The translations under genes were made by a program, and so were the position numbers. Below the pieces are notes generated by a model, which did no database searches, was not told the DNA's origin, and saw only the letters and a program-made list of their open reading frames with translations. This document shows positions 1-10,096 of a stretch of 35,936 bases of DNA, piece by piece. The DNA comes from an uncultured Eubacteriales bacterium (lineage in GTDB: Bacteria; Bacillota; Clostridia; Oscillospirales; CAG-272): assembly GCA_900546695.1 (NCBI GenBank), contig URDX01000018.1, positions 1-35,936 on the forward strand. Direction: 5' to 3'. The number at the start of each line of letters is the position of its first letter. Position 1 is the first letter of the stretch.

Positions 1-3000
1 CTCGCGCTCACCGTTGTAATCCTGCGTGACAGAGCCGAGCCATCCCGTTTCGTCAAAGTACCTGTAATCGCGTGTGTACAAGTAGTCACCGTCATATGTG
101 TATTTTAAATCACGTCCCTTAGCGTCAAATGTACTCTCCTTCTGCTCTACTATAACCCCGTTCTCGGTCTCGTAGCGGGATACCGACCGCCCGAGCCGGT
201 CATACTCAAAGTGGTATGTCCGTACCTCCGAGCCGAGGCGCGAATATCTCTCCTCAACCACGTTTCCGAGGTAGTCGTATACATATGCGAAATACTCGCC
301 GGTATACGGCATGGCCTTTCTTATCATGCGGTCAAGGCGGTCATATGTATACTGATACGAGGTCACGCCTTCCGTATCGTTTCCGTAGGTCATATCCGAA
401 AGATTGTGCGTAGTAGTATCGTATGAATAGGCGGCAAGCACCCTATCCCCCACCGAAACGGTCAGGCGCTGACCGTATCGGTTATAGGTAAAGCTGTAAT
501 TCTGATTGCAATCCCCGTTAGTATAGCTGCGTTTGATAAGCGAGAGATTTCCGCTTGCATACGAATATGCAACGTTTACAAGATCCTGCGTTACGGTCGA
601 CATACGGTCGACAGAATCGTAGGCATAAGACGTTGACAGGCTTCCCGAGGTCGTACTGCCCGTTTGGGAGACGGCGGTCGATACCGACTTAAGCAGATCG
701 GTATTTGCGACATACGTATTTGTAGTCTTTGCGCCGGAATCGTCGGTTATCGTGCCGACCTTTGTACCGCTGTCTACGTATGTAGCGGAGGTAGTCGCAT
801 ACTTTCCGCCGCCTTCAAGGCGCGTAGAGGTTGCGTTTCCGTTCGCATCGTACGAAAGGGACATCGTAAGATTTGCGGTCGTCACCTTCGTAACATTATG
901 CTTGCTGTCGTACTCGTACTCAAACATTCCGTTTGCGCCGCCGGTACTTGAAATCAGGTCTCCGCCGCTGTAGACATTTGATATCTCATCGGTATTTGTG
1001 CGGTTAACGGCAACAACGTTTCCGTCATCGTCGTACGTATAGCACTGCGCGCCGTCAAGGGTAAGCGCAAAATTATCAAAGTACGCCGTATTGAGATTAT
1101 AATCATAGCGCACATAGATACGCGCAGTCTTTATAGTAAGCTTAGGACGTCGCGGTACTATCGGCACGGCAACATGCTGCCATGAGTCAAACAGGCGCGG
1201 GTTAAAAGCTTGCTTAAAGGTATCGGTAGTTCCGTCGCTGTATGTCAGAACAGCGCCGAGCTCAAATATCGAATCGTCATCATCACCGTCAAGCGGCGCG
1301 GAGCATGCCTTTGCGAATGCAGAGAGCATGAGCGTTTCCGTCGCGGGAAGGTTAAGATTTACCGTCTGATATGCGCCCGCAGTCTTGTGTGCAGCAGACG
1401 GGACGCTCAGAACCTTATCGGAGCTGCCCGAAATGCCCGTCACGGACTTAACCGATATATCGGAAACAGTCGTACCCGACCTCGTCCATGATGTAAGACC
1501 GTTTGAAAAATCGCTGTTATCAAGCAGATTACAGGTGCTGACGGTATCGCCGCGCTGCAGCATTACATTATCGAAATAGGATACGCCCTTTACACCGCGC
1601 ATCGTAAGATATATGTATGCATAGGTGGTTTCAGAAAAAGTATAGCTGCAATGGAGAAGCACCCATCCGTCGTCTACAGATTCACTCGTTACCTTATTGA
1701 GATACACGCTCTCAGCATCCGTATACGGGTTAGCATAGACATCGCCGAGCAGGATCCTTGCGCCGACCTTACCGCCGACATCATCCATTGATTCGACCTT
1801 TACACGTGCGGAAAGCGTATAGGTTCCCGCAGGCAGGGACATTGCCTGATACTTTGTAGCGATGTTCGTTCCGCTTGTACTGTTGCATACAAGCTTCATG
1901 GACTTTGTACCCGTATATGCCGCGTCGGAGGAGACTGCGGCGGTGCAGTTTGCATGCGTTACCGATGTATTGCTCCAACGAGAGGAGGACTTTTCAAAGC
2001 CGCCGTCGGTCAGAAGATTCTGCCCTACCGCACCCGATGAGCCCTCACGGGTAAGCTTATTATTCTTTGCCGATGTTCCGACATTTGCCGTATATCCTGC
2101 ACCAGCAGAGCTGAGCAATATTCCGTTACAATCCACAGAGCGGGTAGATACCGTTCTGCCGAAGGTATCAAAGGATACGGTAGTAATAATATCATCGGTC
2201 GTATCCGAAAATTTATGTCCCTTATCGGTATACGTTACATTTCCCGCGCTGCGCGATATACCCACCTCGGAGAAATACGTACGGGAATTGCCGTAAATAT
2301 CGCTCGAATGGAACGATGAATACGCTGTAAGGTAGTCATCACCCGTAAGGTAATACGAAAATCCGAGACCGAGTGAGGTTTCGGTATCATATGCCGCGGA
2401 TATGCGGTACGGGAATTCGCGATAACGATATATCGCGCCCTTTCCGTCCGGGTCGGTTATCTTTGTGAGCAGCATATCGCTCGTAGACTGAGAGAGCGTA
2501 ACGCGGCTGCCCGAACGGTCGACAACAGCGGTCAGCACCGAATTTGTATATTCAAAATCCGCTACCGTAATGTCCGCGCCGCTCTTGGGGCGGTATATCA
2601 CACGGGAAAGGCGGTTTCCGCTGCGCGCGGGGTAGGAAGCGGTATTATAGGTCTTTGAACCGTAAAGGAGAATAGTTCTGTTGCCGTTAGCATCCTCGGT
2701 ATACCAGAGATAGCCGTAACGAAAGACCTTTTTGTTATCCTTCTTATCTTTTATCGTAACAACGTCAGAGGAGCGTGTCGCGGTCAGCCCGAGACCGTCT
2801 TCATCCTTCCATGAGCTGCCGTCGGGAGCGAGCCAATGCTCGGTACCGTCGGCATCGGAATAGATAAGATATTCCTTTTCGCCGCCGAACAGCGTGACCT
2901 TCTTTGATACTATACTCTGCTGAATATTCAGCCGCCAGCCCGCCGCAGAACGCATGTTTGAATAGTCGACGGTATGAAATACATCTGCCGATGAATCAAG

Positions 3001-5085
3001 CACCCAATCGCCGTAGCGCGAGTTATAAACATAGGAAATATCAACGCCTACCTCGGATGCAAGCGTACGCTCAAGCACGAGATTACCGCTGTAATCGCCG
3101 ATATAAGCCGCTCCCGCTCTGCCCGCAGATGCCGAACGGGTGGTATAGTAGCTCTCTATGCCCATTATATTGCGATAATAAAGCACGAGCATCGGGGTAT
3201 TTACCATATTCGTCGATGCGCCGCATATCATGAGCTCGTAATACGAGCTGTTCGTCATCTCCGCGCCGTTTGACTGACGGGGATAGATGATAAAGCCCGT
3301 GCCGGATGAGCCGAGGTCACCGAGTGCACCCGAAACATCAAGAGAAAACCAACGTTCAAGATCGGCATTCTTGAAGTTATAATAATCGAGTATGGGATTC
3401 GGATTGCTCTTTGATGCCGTTATCTGCTCGCGCCAATTCGGAAGTGCTTTCTGAATGAATATATTAAAATCATTGACGGTCGCGCCCGCATCGCCCTTCT
3501 GATATCCGAGGAAATATATCGACGCGCCTGTTATGCGATTGTTATACGGCACATCGGGGATGCTGTTAAATTTAATATAGGAATAGTAGGTTCCTATATC
3601 GGCGGGCGATCTGCCCGTCATAAACCAATCGGAGTTGGTGTGCGGCTCGGATGTATCGTTATCGCAAATATACTCGGTCGTAATATTGCCCGCAGTATAG
3701 CTCGGCGATGTAGACACAGTCGGGTCTACCGTAACCGGGAAAATGCGCTCATCCGAATCTATCCACCGACCGTCAGCCGTAACGGTAAGGGTATAGCCTC
3801 CCTCTCTGCGCTCGAACGAATAGCTGACAGCATCGCTGCGGCTGCCCGCTGCATCGGTCATATACGGTGCGGGAAGCACGAATACCGTCTGCTCGCCGTC
3901 GCGCAGAACAAGACCGTCGCCGTCGCGCTCAAGTGTAAGCGCGGTATCAAGCTCGAAGCTGTATACATAGCTGTCGGCACGCTCCGCGATGATTATATCC
4001 TCCTTGACCATTCCGCCGCCGAGGGTATACTCAAGCGCCGCACCGTCAAAAACGCCGCGGTAGCCTATCTTATCCTGATTACGTACAGAGCCGATTATCT
4101 CGGCGCGCTGACGCATATTCTTACCGTTCTGCTCCTCGCGGACTTCGGAAAGCTCTTCTTCGGTCGCGTAGGGATTTTCATCAATATATTCGCTGACGGT
4201 AAGCGCGGTGCTGCGCGCTTCGCTCAGCGCTACCGAATACTCGGCTGTCTGAGCCTCATCGGACTCCGCGCTGCGCTCGGAATCAAAGCCGCCGAGAACT
4301 ATCTCGCGCTTTGTGCCGCGCTGTGCGGGTTCCGCCGTTACGGAATCGCCGTCGGACGAATCGGAAACCGCGGAAGGCTCTGCCGCGCTTTCCTTACCAT
4401 CGACAGCGGCGTTTTTGTCGATTGCTTCGCCTGACGACAGGCTTGCCGCATCAGACACAGAATCATCCGCTGCGTCACGCGATGCTACACCATCGGACGC
4501 TACAGTGTCCGCCGCAGCATCCGACACAACGTCAGCCTCTACAGCTTCCGACGCTGCACTGTCGGACACAGTATTGACAGCTTCCGACGTAACAGCAGTG
4601 GGCAGCTCAGCAGCAGGCTCGGAGGGGCGCGATGCGGGAAGTGCATCCTGCGATGCAGCGCCGAGCGTGAGACGGTGACCGCCGCTCTCGAGCGTGTACA
4701 GCTCGTCCGAATATTCGTCTGCACTGAAGCTGACCTTGCTCTCGCCCTGAGCATTCTCATATCTGCCGTCGCGCGAGACAAGGGTATTATCTATATCAAG
4801 CCAGTCGCCGTCCGACTCGTAGTGGACAGGCGTACCGTAATCGACCATCAGATAGCTGCCGTCGCTAAGTCTGAAGTGCTTAACACTCTCGGCGCGCAGC
4901 TCATCATCTTCGCCTACAATAAAAGGAACGTTTTCGTCAGCCGACGACTCATCCTCTGCGGGTAAAGGGTCGACCTCCTCGCTCTCGAGTGAATCACCCG
5001 CAGCAGCGAGGGTAAGGGGTATGGAACAAATTGCCGTGCAAAGGGAAAGAATAAATGCGGATAGCTTAAATAAGTGCTTTTTCAT
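1..5085 (-). CDS. Secreted RHS/YD-repeat surface protein, 3' end outside window (partial)
   Basis: Open from an ATG at 5085 to the window edge (1,695 codons, no stop). An AAAGG ribosome site lies just upstream. Residues 1-28 form a signal peptide (MKKHLFKLSAFILSLCTA then a hydrophobic stretch to LAAAG). About 142-222 is an acidic linker rich in Ala, Ser, Asp and Val with repeated SDAA/ASD units. About 460-635 resembles a DNRLRE-type domain (DIGTYYSYIKF, then the Trp/Phe-rich end of a jelly-roll). About 635-1010 resembles the N-terminal RHS region. Two carbohydrate-binding-like (CBM4/9-type) modules follow, each opening with NLL-D-(G/S)-F, at about 1017-1180 and 1188-1340. From 1347 onward there are at least ten YD repeats (FEYDRLGR, YTYDRLDR, LSYDANGN). 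The architecture fits secreted RHS proteins of Gram-positives (adhesins or polymorphic toxins). The C-terminus that would decide toxin, wall anchor or adhesin is not visible. Domain edges are estimates by eye. Confidence 0.88.
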   Translation of the reverse strand, partial: MKKHLFKLSAFILSLCTAICSIPLTLAAAGDSLESEEVDPLPAEDESSADENVPFIVGEDDELRAESVKHFRLSDGSYLMVDYGTPVHYESDGDWLDIDNTLVSRDGRYENAQGESKVSFSADEYSDELYTLESGGHRLTLGAASQDALPASRPSEPAAELPTAVTSEAVNTVSDSAASEAVEADVVSDAAADTVASDGVASRDAADDSVSDAASLSSGEAIDKNAAVDGKESAAEPSAVSDSSDGDSVTAEPAQRGTKREIVLGGFDSERSAESDEAQTAEYSVALSEARSTALTVSEYIDENPYATEEELSEVREEQNGKNMRQRAEIIGSVRNQDKIGYRGVFDGAALEYTLGGGMVKEDIIIAERADSYVYSFELDTALTLERDGDGLVLRDGEQTVFVLPAPYMTDAAGSRSDAVSYSFERREGGYTLTVTADGRWIDSDERIFPVTVDPTVSTSPSYTAGNITTEYICDNDTSEPHTNSDWFMTGRSPADIGTYYSYIKFNSIPDVPYNNRITGASIYFLGYQKGDAGATVNDFNIFIQKALPNWREQITASKSNPNPILDYYNFKNADLERWFSLDVSGALGDLGSSGTGFIIYPRQSNGAEMTNSSYYELMICGASTNMVNTPMLVLYYRNIMGIESYYTTRSASAGRAGAAYIGDYSGNLVLERTLASEVGVDISYVYNSRYGDWVLDSSADVFHTVDYSNMRSAAGWRLNIQQSIVSKKVTLFGGEKEYLIYSDADGTEHWLAPDGSSWKDEDGLGLTATRSSDVVTIKDKKDNKKVFRYGYLWYTEDANGNRTILLYGSKTYNTASYPARSGNRLSRVIYRPKSGADITVADFEYTNSVLTAVVDRSGSRVTLSQSTSDMLLTKITDPDGKGAIYRYREFPYRISAAYDTETSLGLGFSYYLTGDDYLTAYSSFHSSDIYGNSRTYFSEVGISRSAGNVTYTDKGHKFSDTTDDIITTVSFDTFGRTVSTRSVDCNGILLSSAGAGYTANVGTSAKNNKLTREGSSGAVGQNLLTDGGFEKSSSRWSNTSVTHANCTAAVSSDAAYTGTKSMKLVCNSTSGTNIATKYQAMSLPAGTYTLSARVKVESMDDVGGKVGARILLGDVYANPYTDAESVYLNKVTSESVDDGWVLLHCSYTFSETTYAYIYLTMRGVKGVSYFDNVMLQRGDTVSTCNLLDNSDFSNGLTSWTRSGTTVSDISVKSVTGISGSSDKVLSVPSAAHKTAGAYQTVNLNLPATETLMLSAFAKACSAPLDGDDDDSIFELGAVLTYSDGTTDTFKQAFNPRLFDSWQHVAVPIVPRRPKLTIKTARIYVRYDYNLNTAYFDNFALTLDGAQCYTYDDDGNVVAVNRTNTDEISNVYSGGDLISSTGGANGMFEYEYDSKHNVTKVTTANLTMSLSYDANGNATSTRLEGGGKYATTSATYVDSGTKVGTITDDSGAKTTNTYVANTDLLKSVSTAVSQTGSTTSGSLSTSYAYDSVDRMSTVTQDLVNVAYSYASGNLSLIKRSYTNGDCNQNYSFTYNRYGQRLTVSVGDRVLAAYSYDTTTHNLSDMTYGNDTEGVTSYQYTYDRLDRMIRKAMPYTGEYFAYVYDYLGNVVEERYSRLGSEVRTYHFEYDRLGRSVSRYETENGVIVEQKESTFDAKGRDLKYTYDGDYLYTRDYRYFDETGWLGSVTQDYNGERE

Positions 5086-5164
5086 AAAGATTACCTTTCG
5101 TCATTGTTCTGTCATTGTTTGTTTCACAAGCGAATATTTTGCAGCTTTGCCTCTTTCTACAGCA

Positions 5165-5193
5165 ATCATATCATACTTTTTTATCAATGTCAA
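5165..5193 (-). promoter_or_regulatory. Sigma-A promoter of the RHS gene
   Basis: On the minus strand TTGACA (5193-5188), a 17-bp spacer and TATGAT (5170-5165), with TGA before the -10 hexamer (extended -10). The start codon is about 75 nt downstream of the predicted transcription start. The RHS gene therefore has its own promoter rather than depending on polC transcription. Confidence 0.82.
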
Positions 5194-5324
5194 CACATTT
5201 TCGTCATATTGTATTACATTTTTCACTCATGTTCATTCATTGTTAAACATAACCTTTGTATATAGACATATTAACAAGAGCAGCGGCACCCGCAGCGGCG
5301 CTGGAAGCGACGGAGCACAATCTA

Positions 5325-5471
5325 TCAGCATATCGCCAACCGGAATAAAAGCGTCAGGCAGAGCGCAGCGGCGGTTATCAGTCTTTTGCTTTTGAGCTTT
5401 GATCTTCTCAATACAGCCGTAAGTGCAAGCGACACCGCCGCGGATAATATCAGTCGTATTACAGCGTACAT
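5325..5471 (-). CDS. Possible small membrane protein, 48 aa
   Basis: ATG at 5471 preceded by AAGGA with a 7-8 nt gap; an in-frame TAA two codons upstream fixes this as the start, and TGA ends it at 5325. The peptide begins MYAVIRLILSAAVSLALTAV, then a basic stretch (RRSKLKSKR), then a second hydrophobic segment ending LLFRLAIC. This would make a two-helix hairpin with a positively charged turn. It lies 33 nt after polC on the same strand and before the RHS promoter. No family recognised. The good ribosome site and membrane pattern favour a real gene, but a 48-codon reading frame can occur by chance. Confidence 0.4.
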   Translation of the reverse strand: MYAVIRLILSAAVSLALTAVLRRSKLKSKRLITAAALCLTLLFRLAIC

Positions 5472-5504
5472 CCGTTATTTCCTTATCTCCGCACCTTTTG
5501 CCTA

Positions 5505-8500
5505 TCAGAAGAATGTAATCTGGTTAGTCTCACTAAGACCGTCAAGTGCCCCGTTCTCCTTCAGCACCTCAACGACCGCCTTAGATATTCCCGCGCGTAT
5601 CCGCAGCTCCTCTATCGACAGCACATCGCCCTCATCGCGGACGCGAGCTATACTCTGAGCGGCGGCGTCGCCGAGACCGGCAAGCGACGAGAACGGGAGT
5701 CTTATCTTACCGTCCTCGGGAAGGAAGAGAAAAGCATCCGAATGCGCAAAGCTGACAGGCAGGAATACTATCCCGCGCGCAAGCGCCTCCTGAACGAGTG
5801 CAAGCGTCGACGAGAGAGCGGCATCCTTCTGCGTTATCTCGCCCTTGCCCTTGTTTGCTATCTCCTCGATGGTCTGACGGACAAACGCCTTTCCGCGCAT
5901 TACTATTCCCGCATCAAAGCCGCCGGGTGCGGCGGAAAAGAATGCGGCATAGAACACGAGCGGCATATGTACCTTGTACCACGCCAGACGTATCGCGGAC
6001 ATCGCGTACGCCGCCGCGTGTGCCTTCGGGAACATGTACTTTATCTTTTTACACGAGGCGATATACCAATCGGGCACGTTGTGCTCGCGCATATCCGCCT
6101 CATATTCGGGCTTGAGTCCCTTACCCTTTCGGACATCCTCCATAATTCGGAACGCCTCGGCGTTTTCGAGCCCGTACTTCTGAATTAGCACGAGCATGAT
6201 GCTGTCGCGCGTTCCGATAACCTCGGAAATGTCGCACACGCCGTCATGTATAAGCTCCTGCGCGTTGCCGAGCCATACGTCAGTGCCGTGTGTCAATCCC
6301 TCTATCTGCAGCAGGTCGGCAAAGTTTTTCGGCTTTGCCTCGATAAGCACCTGCTGCACGAACCGTGTGCCGAACTCAGGCAGACCGAGCGTTCCTATCT
6401 TACAGCCTATCTCCTCCGCAGACGCACCGAGCGGCTCGGTCGACTCGAACAGCTCGTATATAGCCTTATCGTTCATATGAACGTCAAGCACGGAGGTACC
6501 CGAGAAGCGCTCGAGCATCTTGTACTTCGTCGGTATATCGTGTCCGAGCTCATCGAGCTTGAGTATCGTATCGTGCAGATACGAAAAAGCAAAGTGGGTC
6601 GTGACAATATCCGAGCCCGGATCATCCGCCGGGTGCTGAACAGGGGTAAAGTCGTAAACATCGTACTCACGCGGAACAACAATAATGCCGCCCGGATGCT
6701 GCCCCGTCGTGCGCTTGACGCATATGCAGTGCGCGATAAGGCGGTTTATCTCGGCGTTGCAGGTCATCATGCCCTTGTTTTCGAGATACTTTACAACAAA
6801 GCCGTATGCGGTCTTGTCGGCCAGCGTACCGAGCGTTCCCGCGCGAAAGACGTTCTCCGAGCCGAACAGCTCCTCGGTATACTTATGCACCCTGCCCTGA
6901 ACCTCGCCCGAGAAGTTAAGGTCGATATCGGGCGACTTATCGCCGTAGAAGCCGAGGAAGGTCTCAAAGGGGATATCGTGTCCGTCGCTCTTAAGCTGCG
7001 CGCCGCACTTCGGGCAGGTCTTGTCGGGCATATCAAAGCCCGAGCCGTAGCTGCCGTCGGTGATAAACTCGCTGTACTTGCACTCGGGGCAATAGTAATG
7101 CGGCGGCAGCGGGTTGACCTCGGAGATACCCGCCATACTCGCAACAAAGCTCGAACCGACCGAGCCGCGCGAGCCGACGAGATAGCCCTGACTCTCGCTG
7201 TACCACACGAGCTTCTGCGCTATCATGTAGAGCACCGCAAAGCCGTGCTTGATAATGGATGTAAGCTCCTTATCAAGTCGGTTGTATACTATCTCAGGAA
7301 GCGGGTCGCCGTACATGCTCTTAGCGCGCTCCCAGCAGATGCGCTGCAGATCCTCCTCCGCGCCCTCCATGTTAGGGGTATATGTTCCCTTCGGAATCGG
7401 GCGGACGTACTCGACCATGTCGGCTATCTTGTTGGTATTTGTGACGACGACCTCATACGCGAGCTCGGGATCGAGATAGTCGAACTCCGCAAGCATCTCC
7501 TCGGTCGTGCGATAATACAGTCCTGTCCTTCTGCCGAAATCCGAGAACTTCATACCCGCCAGCAGTATCTGACGGTATATCTCGTCCTCCTCATCCATAA
7601 AGTGCGCGTCGCACGTTGCAACGACGGGCTTTCCCGACTTTTTACCGAGCTCGATTATTCTGCGGTTTATGCGGCGCAAATCGTCCTCGCCCGACACCAT
7701 ACCCTTGTCGATGAGATAGCCGTTATTCGAGAGCGGCATTATCTCGAGATAATCGAAAAAGTCGCATATTTCAAGCAGCTCCGACTCGGGGCGCTGCGAC
7801 AGAATGGCGCTGTACAGAATTCCGTCCGAGCAGGCAGAGCCGATTATCAGACCCTCGCGGTTTTCCTCAAGCACCGATTTCGGAATACGCGGATGCTTGG
7901 AATAGTAATCGAGATATCCCTTGGAGATAAGTCTGTAGAGGTTCTTGAGCCCCGCCTGATTCCGCACAAGAATGGTCATATGATTCGAGCGGAGCTTTCG
8001 CGGGTCGACATGGTCGCCCATCGCCCTCTCCATTGATGCGATATCGAGAACGCCCTCGCTGCGCAGCTTGTCCACCATCTTATAAAAGATGAGCGAGAGC
8101 ATCTGCGCATCGTCCGACGCACGGTGATGATTAAAATCACCGAGTCCGAAATAATTCGCCAGTGTATCGAGCTTATGACGCTTGAGCTCGGCATTTACAT
8201 AGCGCGACATCGCAACGGTATCGAGATACGGGTTCTCAAACGCCATGTCATTCTGCTCACATACGCGGCGGATAAACGACGTATCAAAGCCCGCATTGTG
8301 CGCTATGAGCATATCGCCCGCAGCAAATTCAAGGAAGGACGACACGGCATCGCGCTCGCTCGGCGCGCCCTTTACCATCTCGTCGGTTATGCCCGTCAGC
8401 TCTGTTATCTTCTCGGGAATTGGTTCGCCCGGATCGACGAAGGTGCAGAAAACGTCCTTGACCTCTCCGCCCTGAACCTTTACTGCGCCTATCTCGGTGA

Positions 8501-9974
8501 TGTGGTTGTTCGCTGCGGAAAGACCCGTTGTCTCGATATCGAAAACGGTAAATGTGTCGGCAAAGGTGATGCCGTTATTCTTACCGTAAAATGCGCGCGC
8601 TGTGTCGTCGACGTAGTACGCCTCAACACCGTAAATGACCTTTATACCCTCCTCGGGGGGAACGCCCATCTTCTTTGCGATATCCTCTGCGGCATTCATC
8701 GCTATCGGAAAGCCCTGAACGTTTCCGTGGTCGGTTATCGCGACCGCCTTGTGTCCCCATGAGTGCGCCATGTTGACGACATCCGCGGGATTCATGATGG
8801 CATCCATCTGCGAGAGCTGCGTGTGCAGATGCAGCTCGACCCGCTTTTCGCGGGCGTTGTCACTGCGGCGCACCCGCTTTATCTTTACGATGTCTGTCGG
8901 ATGCAGACACAACTCGCCGTCATACTTGTCTATGCGGACGTTTCCGCGGATGGCAACGCACATGAACTTCGGCATAGCACCCGGCTTGTCGGGCTTTTTT
9001 GGCAGTGCCTTGAGGATCGGTCCCGCTTCCTCTGCAGGAAAGCTCATTCTGATATTTATCGAGTCATGATTGTCGCTGAGCGCGGCGCTGACCGATATTC
9101 TCGTCTTGTCGCGGCTCTCACGCGCGTCCGTCCAAAACAGCTCTCCGACCGCAACGACTCCGCGGCGCTGACCCGTTATACACCCGATAGGAGTTGGATT
9201 TATGGCAAAGCTGTCTCCCATTACGGGCAATGGATCGGATATGTCAAATGTCATATTTCCGATGCGGAAAACCTCGTCGCTCATATATTCTATCCGCTCG
9301 TCAGGAGTACGCGTATCGCGCTCGTCGCCCCATACCGAGCTGTATTTCGGCAGCAGTGAGCGCGGGTCGACCTCGCCCTCCTCCTGCGCGGCTCTTGCGG
9401 TAGCTGAGGCAACGCGCGCATTCTCGGACTCAACGTACATCTTGCGCATGCGCTCCCTGCTGTCGCGCAGAAAACGCTCGTACTGCTCCTGATAGTCGTC
9501 CGAGCGTTTTATCTCAACGTCAAGCGAAACGCCGAATTCGTCCGACGCAATCGAAGCGATGACCTGCGGCGTCTTTGCGTCGTACAAAAGGTCGATGCCG
9601 CCCTCGCTGAAGCCGACCTGAACTATCAGCTTTCTGTCGGTCAACTCAAAGGTATATTTATTAAAAAAGCCGCGCGAAACGGTCCCTCTGCGCTCTGCCT
9701 CATGCAGCAGCTCGGGTATGTATGCACGGGTCAGCTGCTCTCGCGGATATACGGGGCGGATTGTAAACGAGCTGAGCCCGTACGCCTTCTTGACCGACTC
9801 CTCTATGGCATACAGCCGCTGCTTTTCGACGGTCGACGGAAAACGCAGACGAACCTCGGCGCGTCGGTTGACCTTGTCGATCTTAACGCCGAGGTTTTCG
9901 GTGCGCTCAAGCAGCTCGCGCTCCTCGACGACCGGATGATATTTTTCAAATAGCTGCAAAAAAGTCTTTGACAT
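5505..9974 (-). CDS. polC: DNA polymerase III alpha subunit, Gram-positive PolC type
   Basis: Replicative DNA polymerase with built-in 3'-5' proofreading, 1,489 aa, close to the usual PolC length. Order seen: N-terminal and OB regions; split PHP domain beginning near 376 (ELHLHTQLSQMDA, ITDHGN); DEDD exonuclease inserted at about 470-640 (TVFDIETTGL, AHNAGFDTSF, HRASDDAQ); rest of PHP to about 800 (ATCDAHFMDEED); zinc-finger Cys pairs CPEC near 961 and CPKC near 988; polymerase core with PDIDLNFSG near 1013, holding two catalytic Asp, and KLDELGHD near 1139, probably holding the third. The exonuclease insertion inside PHP separates PolC from DnaE. Start ATG at 9974 has GGAG 6 nt upstream. It ends the rpsB-to-polC block common in Clostridia and Bacilli. 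Confidence 0.98.
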   Translation of the reverse strand: MSKTFLQLFEKYHPVVEERELLERTENLGVKIDKVNRRAEVRLRFPSTVEKQRLYAIEESVKKAYGLSSFTIRPVYPREQLTRAYIPELLHEAERRGTVSRGFFNKYTFELTDRKLIVQVGFSEGGIDLLYDAKTPQVIASIASDEFGVSLDVEIKRSDDYQEQYERFLRDSRERMRKMYVESENARVASATARAAQEEGEVDPRSLLPKYSSVWGDERDTRTPDERIEYMSDEVFRIGNMTFDISDPLPVMGDSFAINPTPIGCITGQRRGVVAVGELFWTDARESRDKTRISVSAALSDNHDSINIRMSFPAEEAGPILKALPKKPDKPGAMPKFMCVAIRGNVRIDKYDGELCLHPTDIVKIKRVRRSDNAREKRVELHLHTQLSQMDAIMNPADVVNMAHSWGHKAVAITDHGNVQGFPIAMNAAEDIAKKMGVPPEEGIKVIYGVEAYYVDDTARAFYGKNNGITFADTFTVFDIETTGLSAANNHITEIGAVKVQGGEVKDVFCTFVDPGEPIPEKITELTGITDEMVKGAPSERDAVSSFLEFAAGDMLIAHNAGFDTSFIRRVCEQNDMAFENPYLDTVAMSRYVNAELKRHKLDTLANYFGLGDFNHHRASDDAQMLSLIFYKMVDKLRSEGVLDIASMERAMGDHVDPRKLRSNHMTILVRNQAGLKNLYRLISKGYLDYYSKHPRIPKSVLEENREGLIIGSACSDGILYSAILSQRPESELLEICDFFDYLEIMPLSNNGYLIDKGMVSGEDDLRRINRRIIELGKKSGKPVVATCDAHFMDEEDEIYRQILLAGMKFSDFGRRTGLYYRTTEEMLAEFDYLDPELAYEVVVTNTNKIADMVEYVRPIPKGTYTPNMEGAEEDLQRICWERAKSMYGDPLPEIVYNRLDKELTSIIKHGFAVLYMIAQKLVWYSESQGYLVGSRGSVGSSFVASMAGISEVNPLPPHYYCPECKYSEFITDGSYGSGFDMPDKTCPKCGAQLKSDGHDIPFETFLGFYGDKSPDIDLNFSGEVQGRVHKYTEELFGSENVFRAGTLGTLADKTAYGFVVKYLENKGMMTCNAEINRLIAHCICVKRTTGQHPGGIIVVPREYDVYDFTPVQHPADDPGSDIVTTHFAFSYLHDTILKLDELGHDIPTKYKMLERFSGTSVLDVHMNDKAIYELFESTEPLGASAEEIGCKIGTLGLPEFGTRFVQQVLIEAKPKNFADLLQIEGLTHGTDVWLGNAQELIHDGVCDISEVIGTRDSIMLVLIQKYGLENAEAFRIMEDVRKGKGLKPEYEADMREHNVPDWYIASCKKIKYMFPKAHAAAYAMSAIRLAWYKVHMPLVFYAAFFSAAPGGFDAGIVMRGKAFVRQTIEEIANKGKGEITQKDAALSSTLALVQEALARGIVFLPVSFAHSDAFLFLPEDGKIRLPFSSLAGLGDAAAQSIARVRDEGDVLSIEELRIRAGISKAVVEVLKENGALDGLSETNQITFF

Positions 9975-10045
9975 TCTATGCTCCGCTCCGCAGTAAAATA
10001 TGTATACGAATTATCGCACTTTGAACGCACATGGCAGAAAAATCA

Positions 10046-10082
10046 ATGCACCGTCCGTGCGGCTTTGCGCCTGGCCGTGCAT
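10046..10082 (-). terminator. Possible weak terminator between ispG and polC
   Basis: On the minus strand, ATGCAC pairs with GTGCAT around a GC-rich inner part (CGGC/GCCG), and TTGATTTTTC follows directly (10044-10035). It lies 14 nt past the ispG stop. The stem is imperfect, so it may only attenuate read-through into polC. Confidence 0.35.
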
Positions 10083-10096
10083 GCATGATTCGCAGC

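Noticed and set aside
1..5085. Frameshift or pseudogene in the RHS gene
   Set aside because: The frame stays open from 5085 to the edge and every domain, including the last YD repeats, reads in the same frame.
6246..8036. 596-codon plus-strand reading frame opposite polC
   Set aside because: Antisense shadow of a strongly conserved gene in GC-rich DNA; no ribosome site, no recognisable domain.
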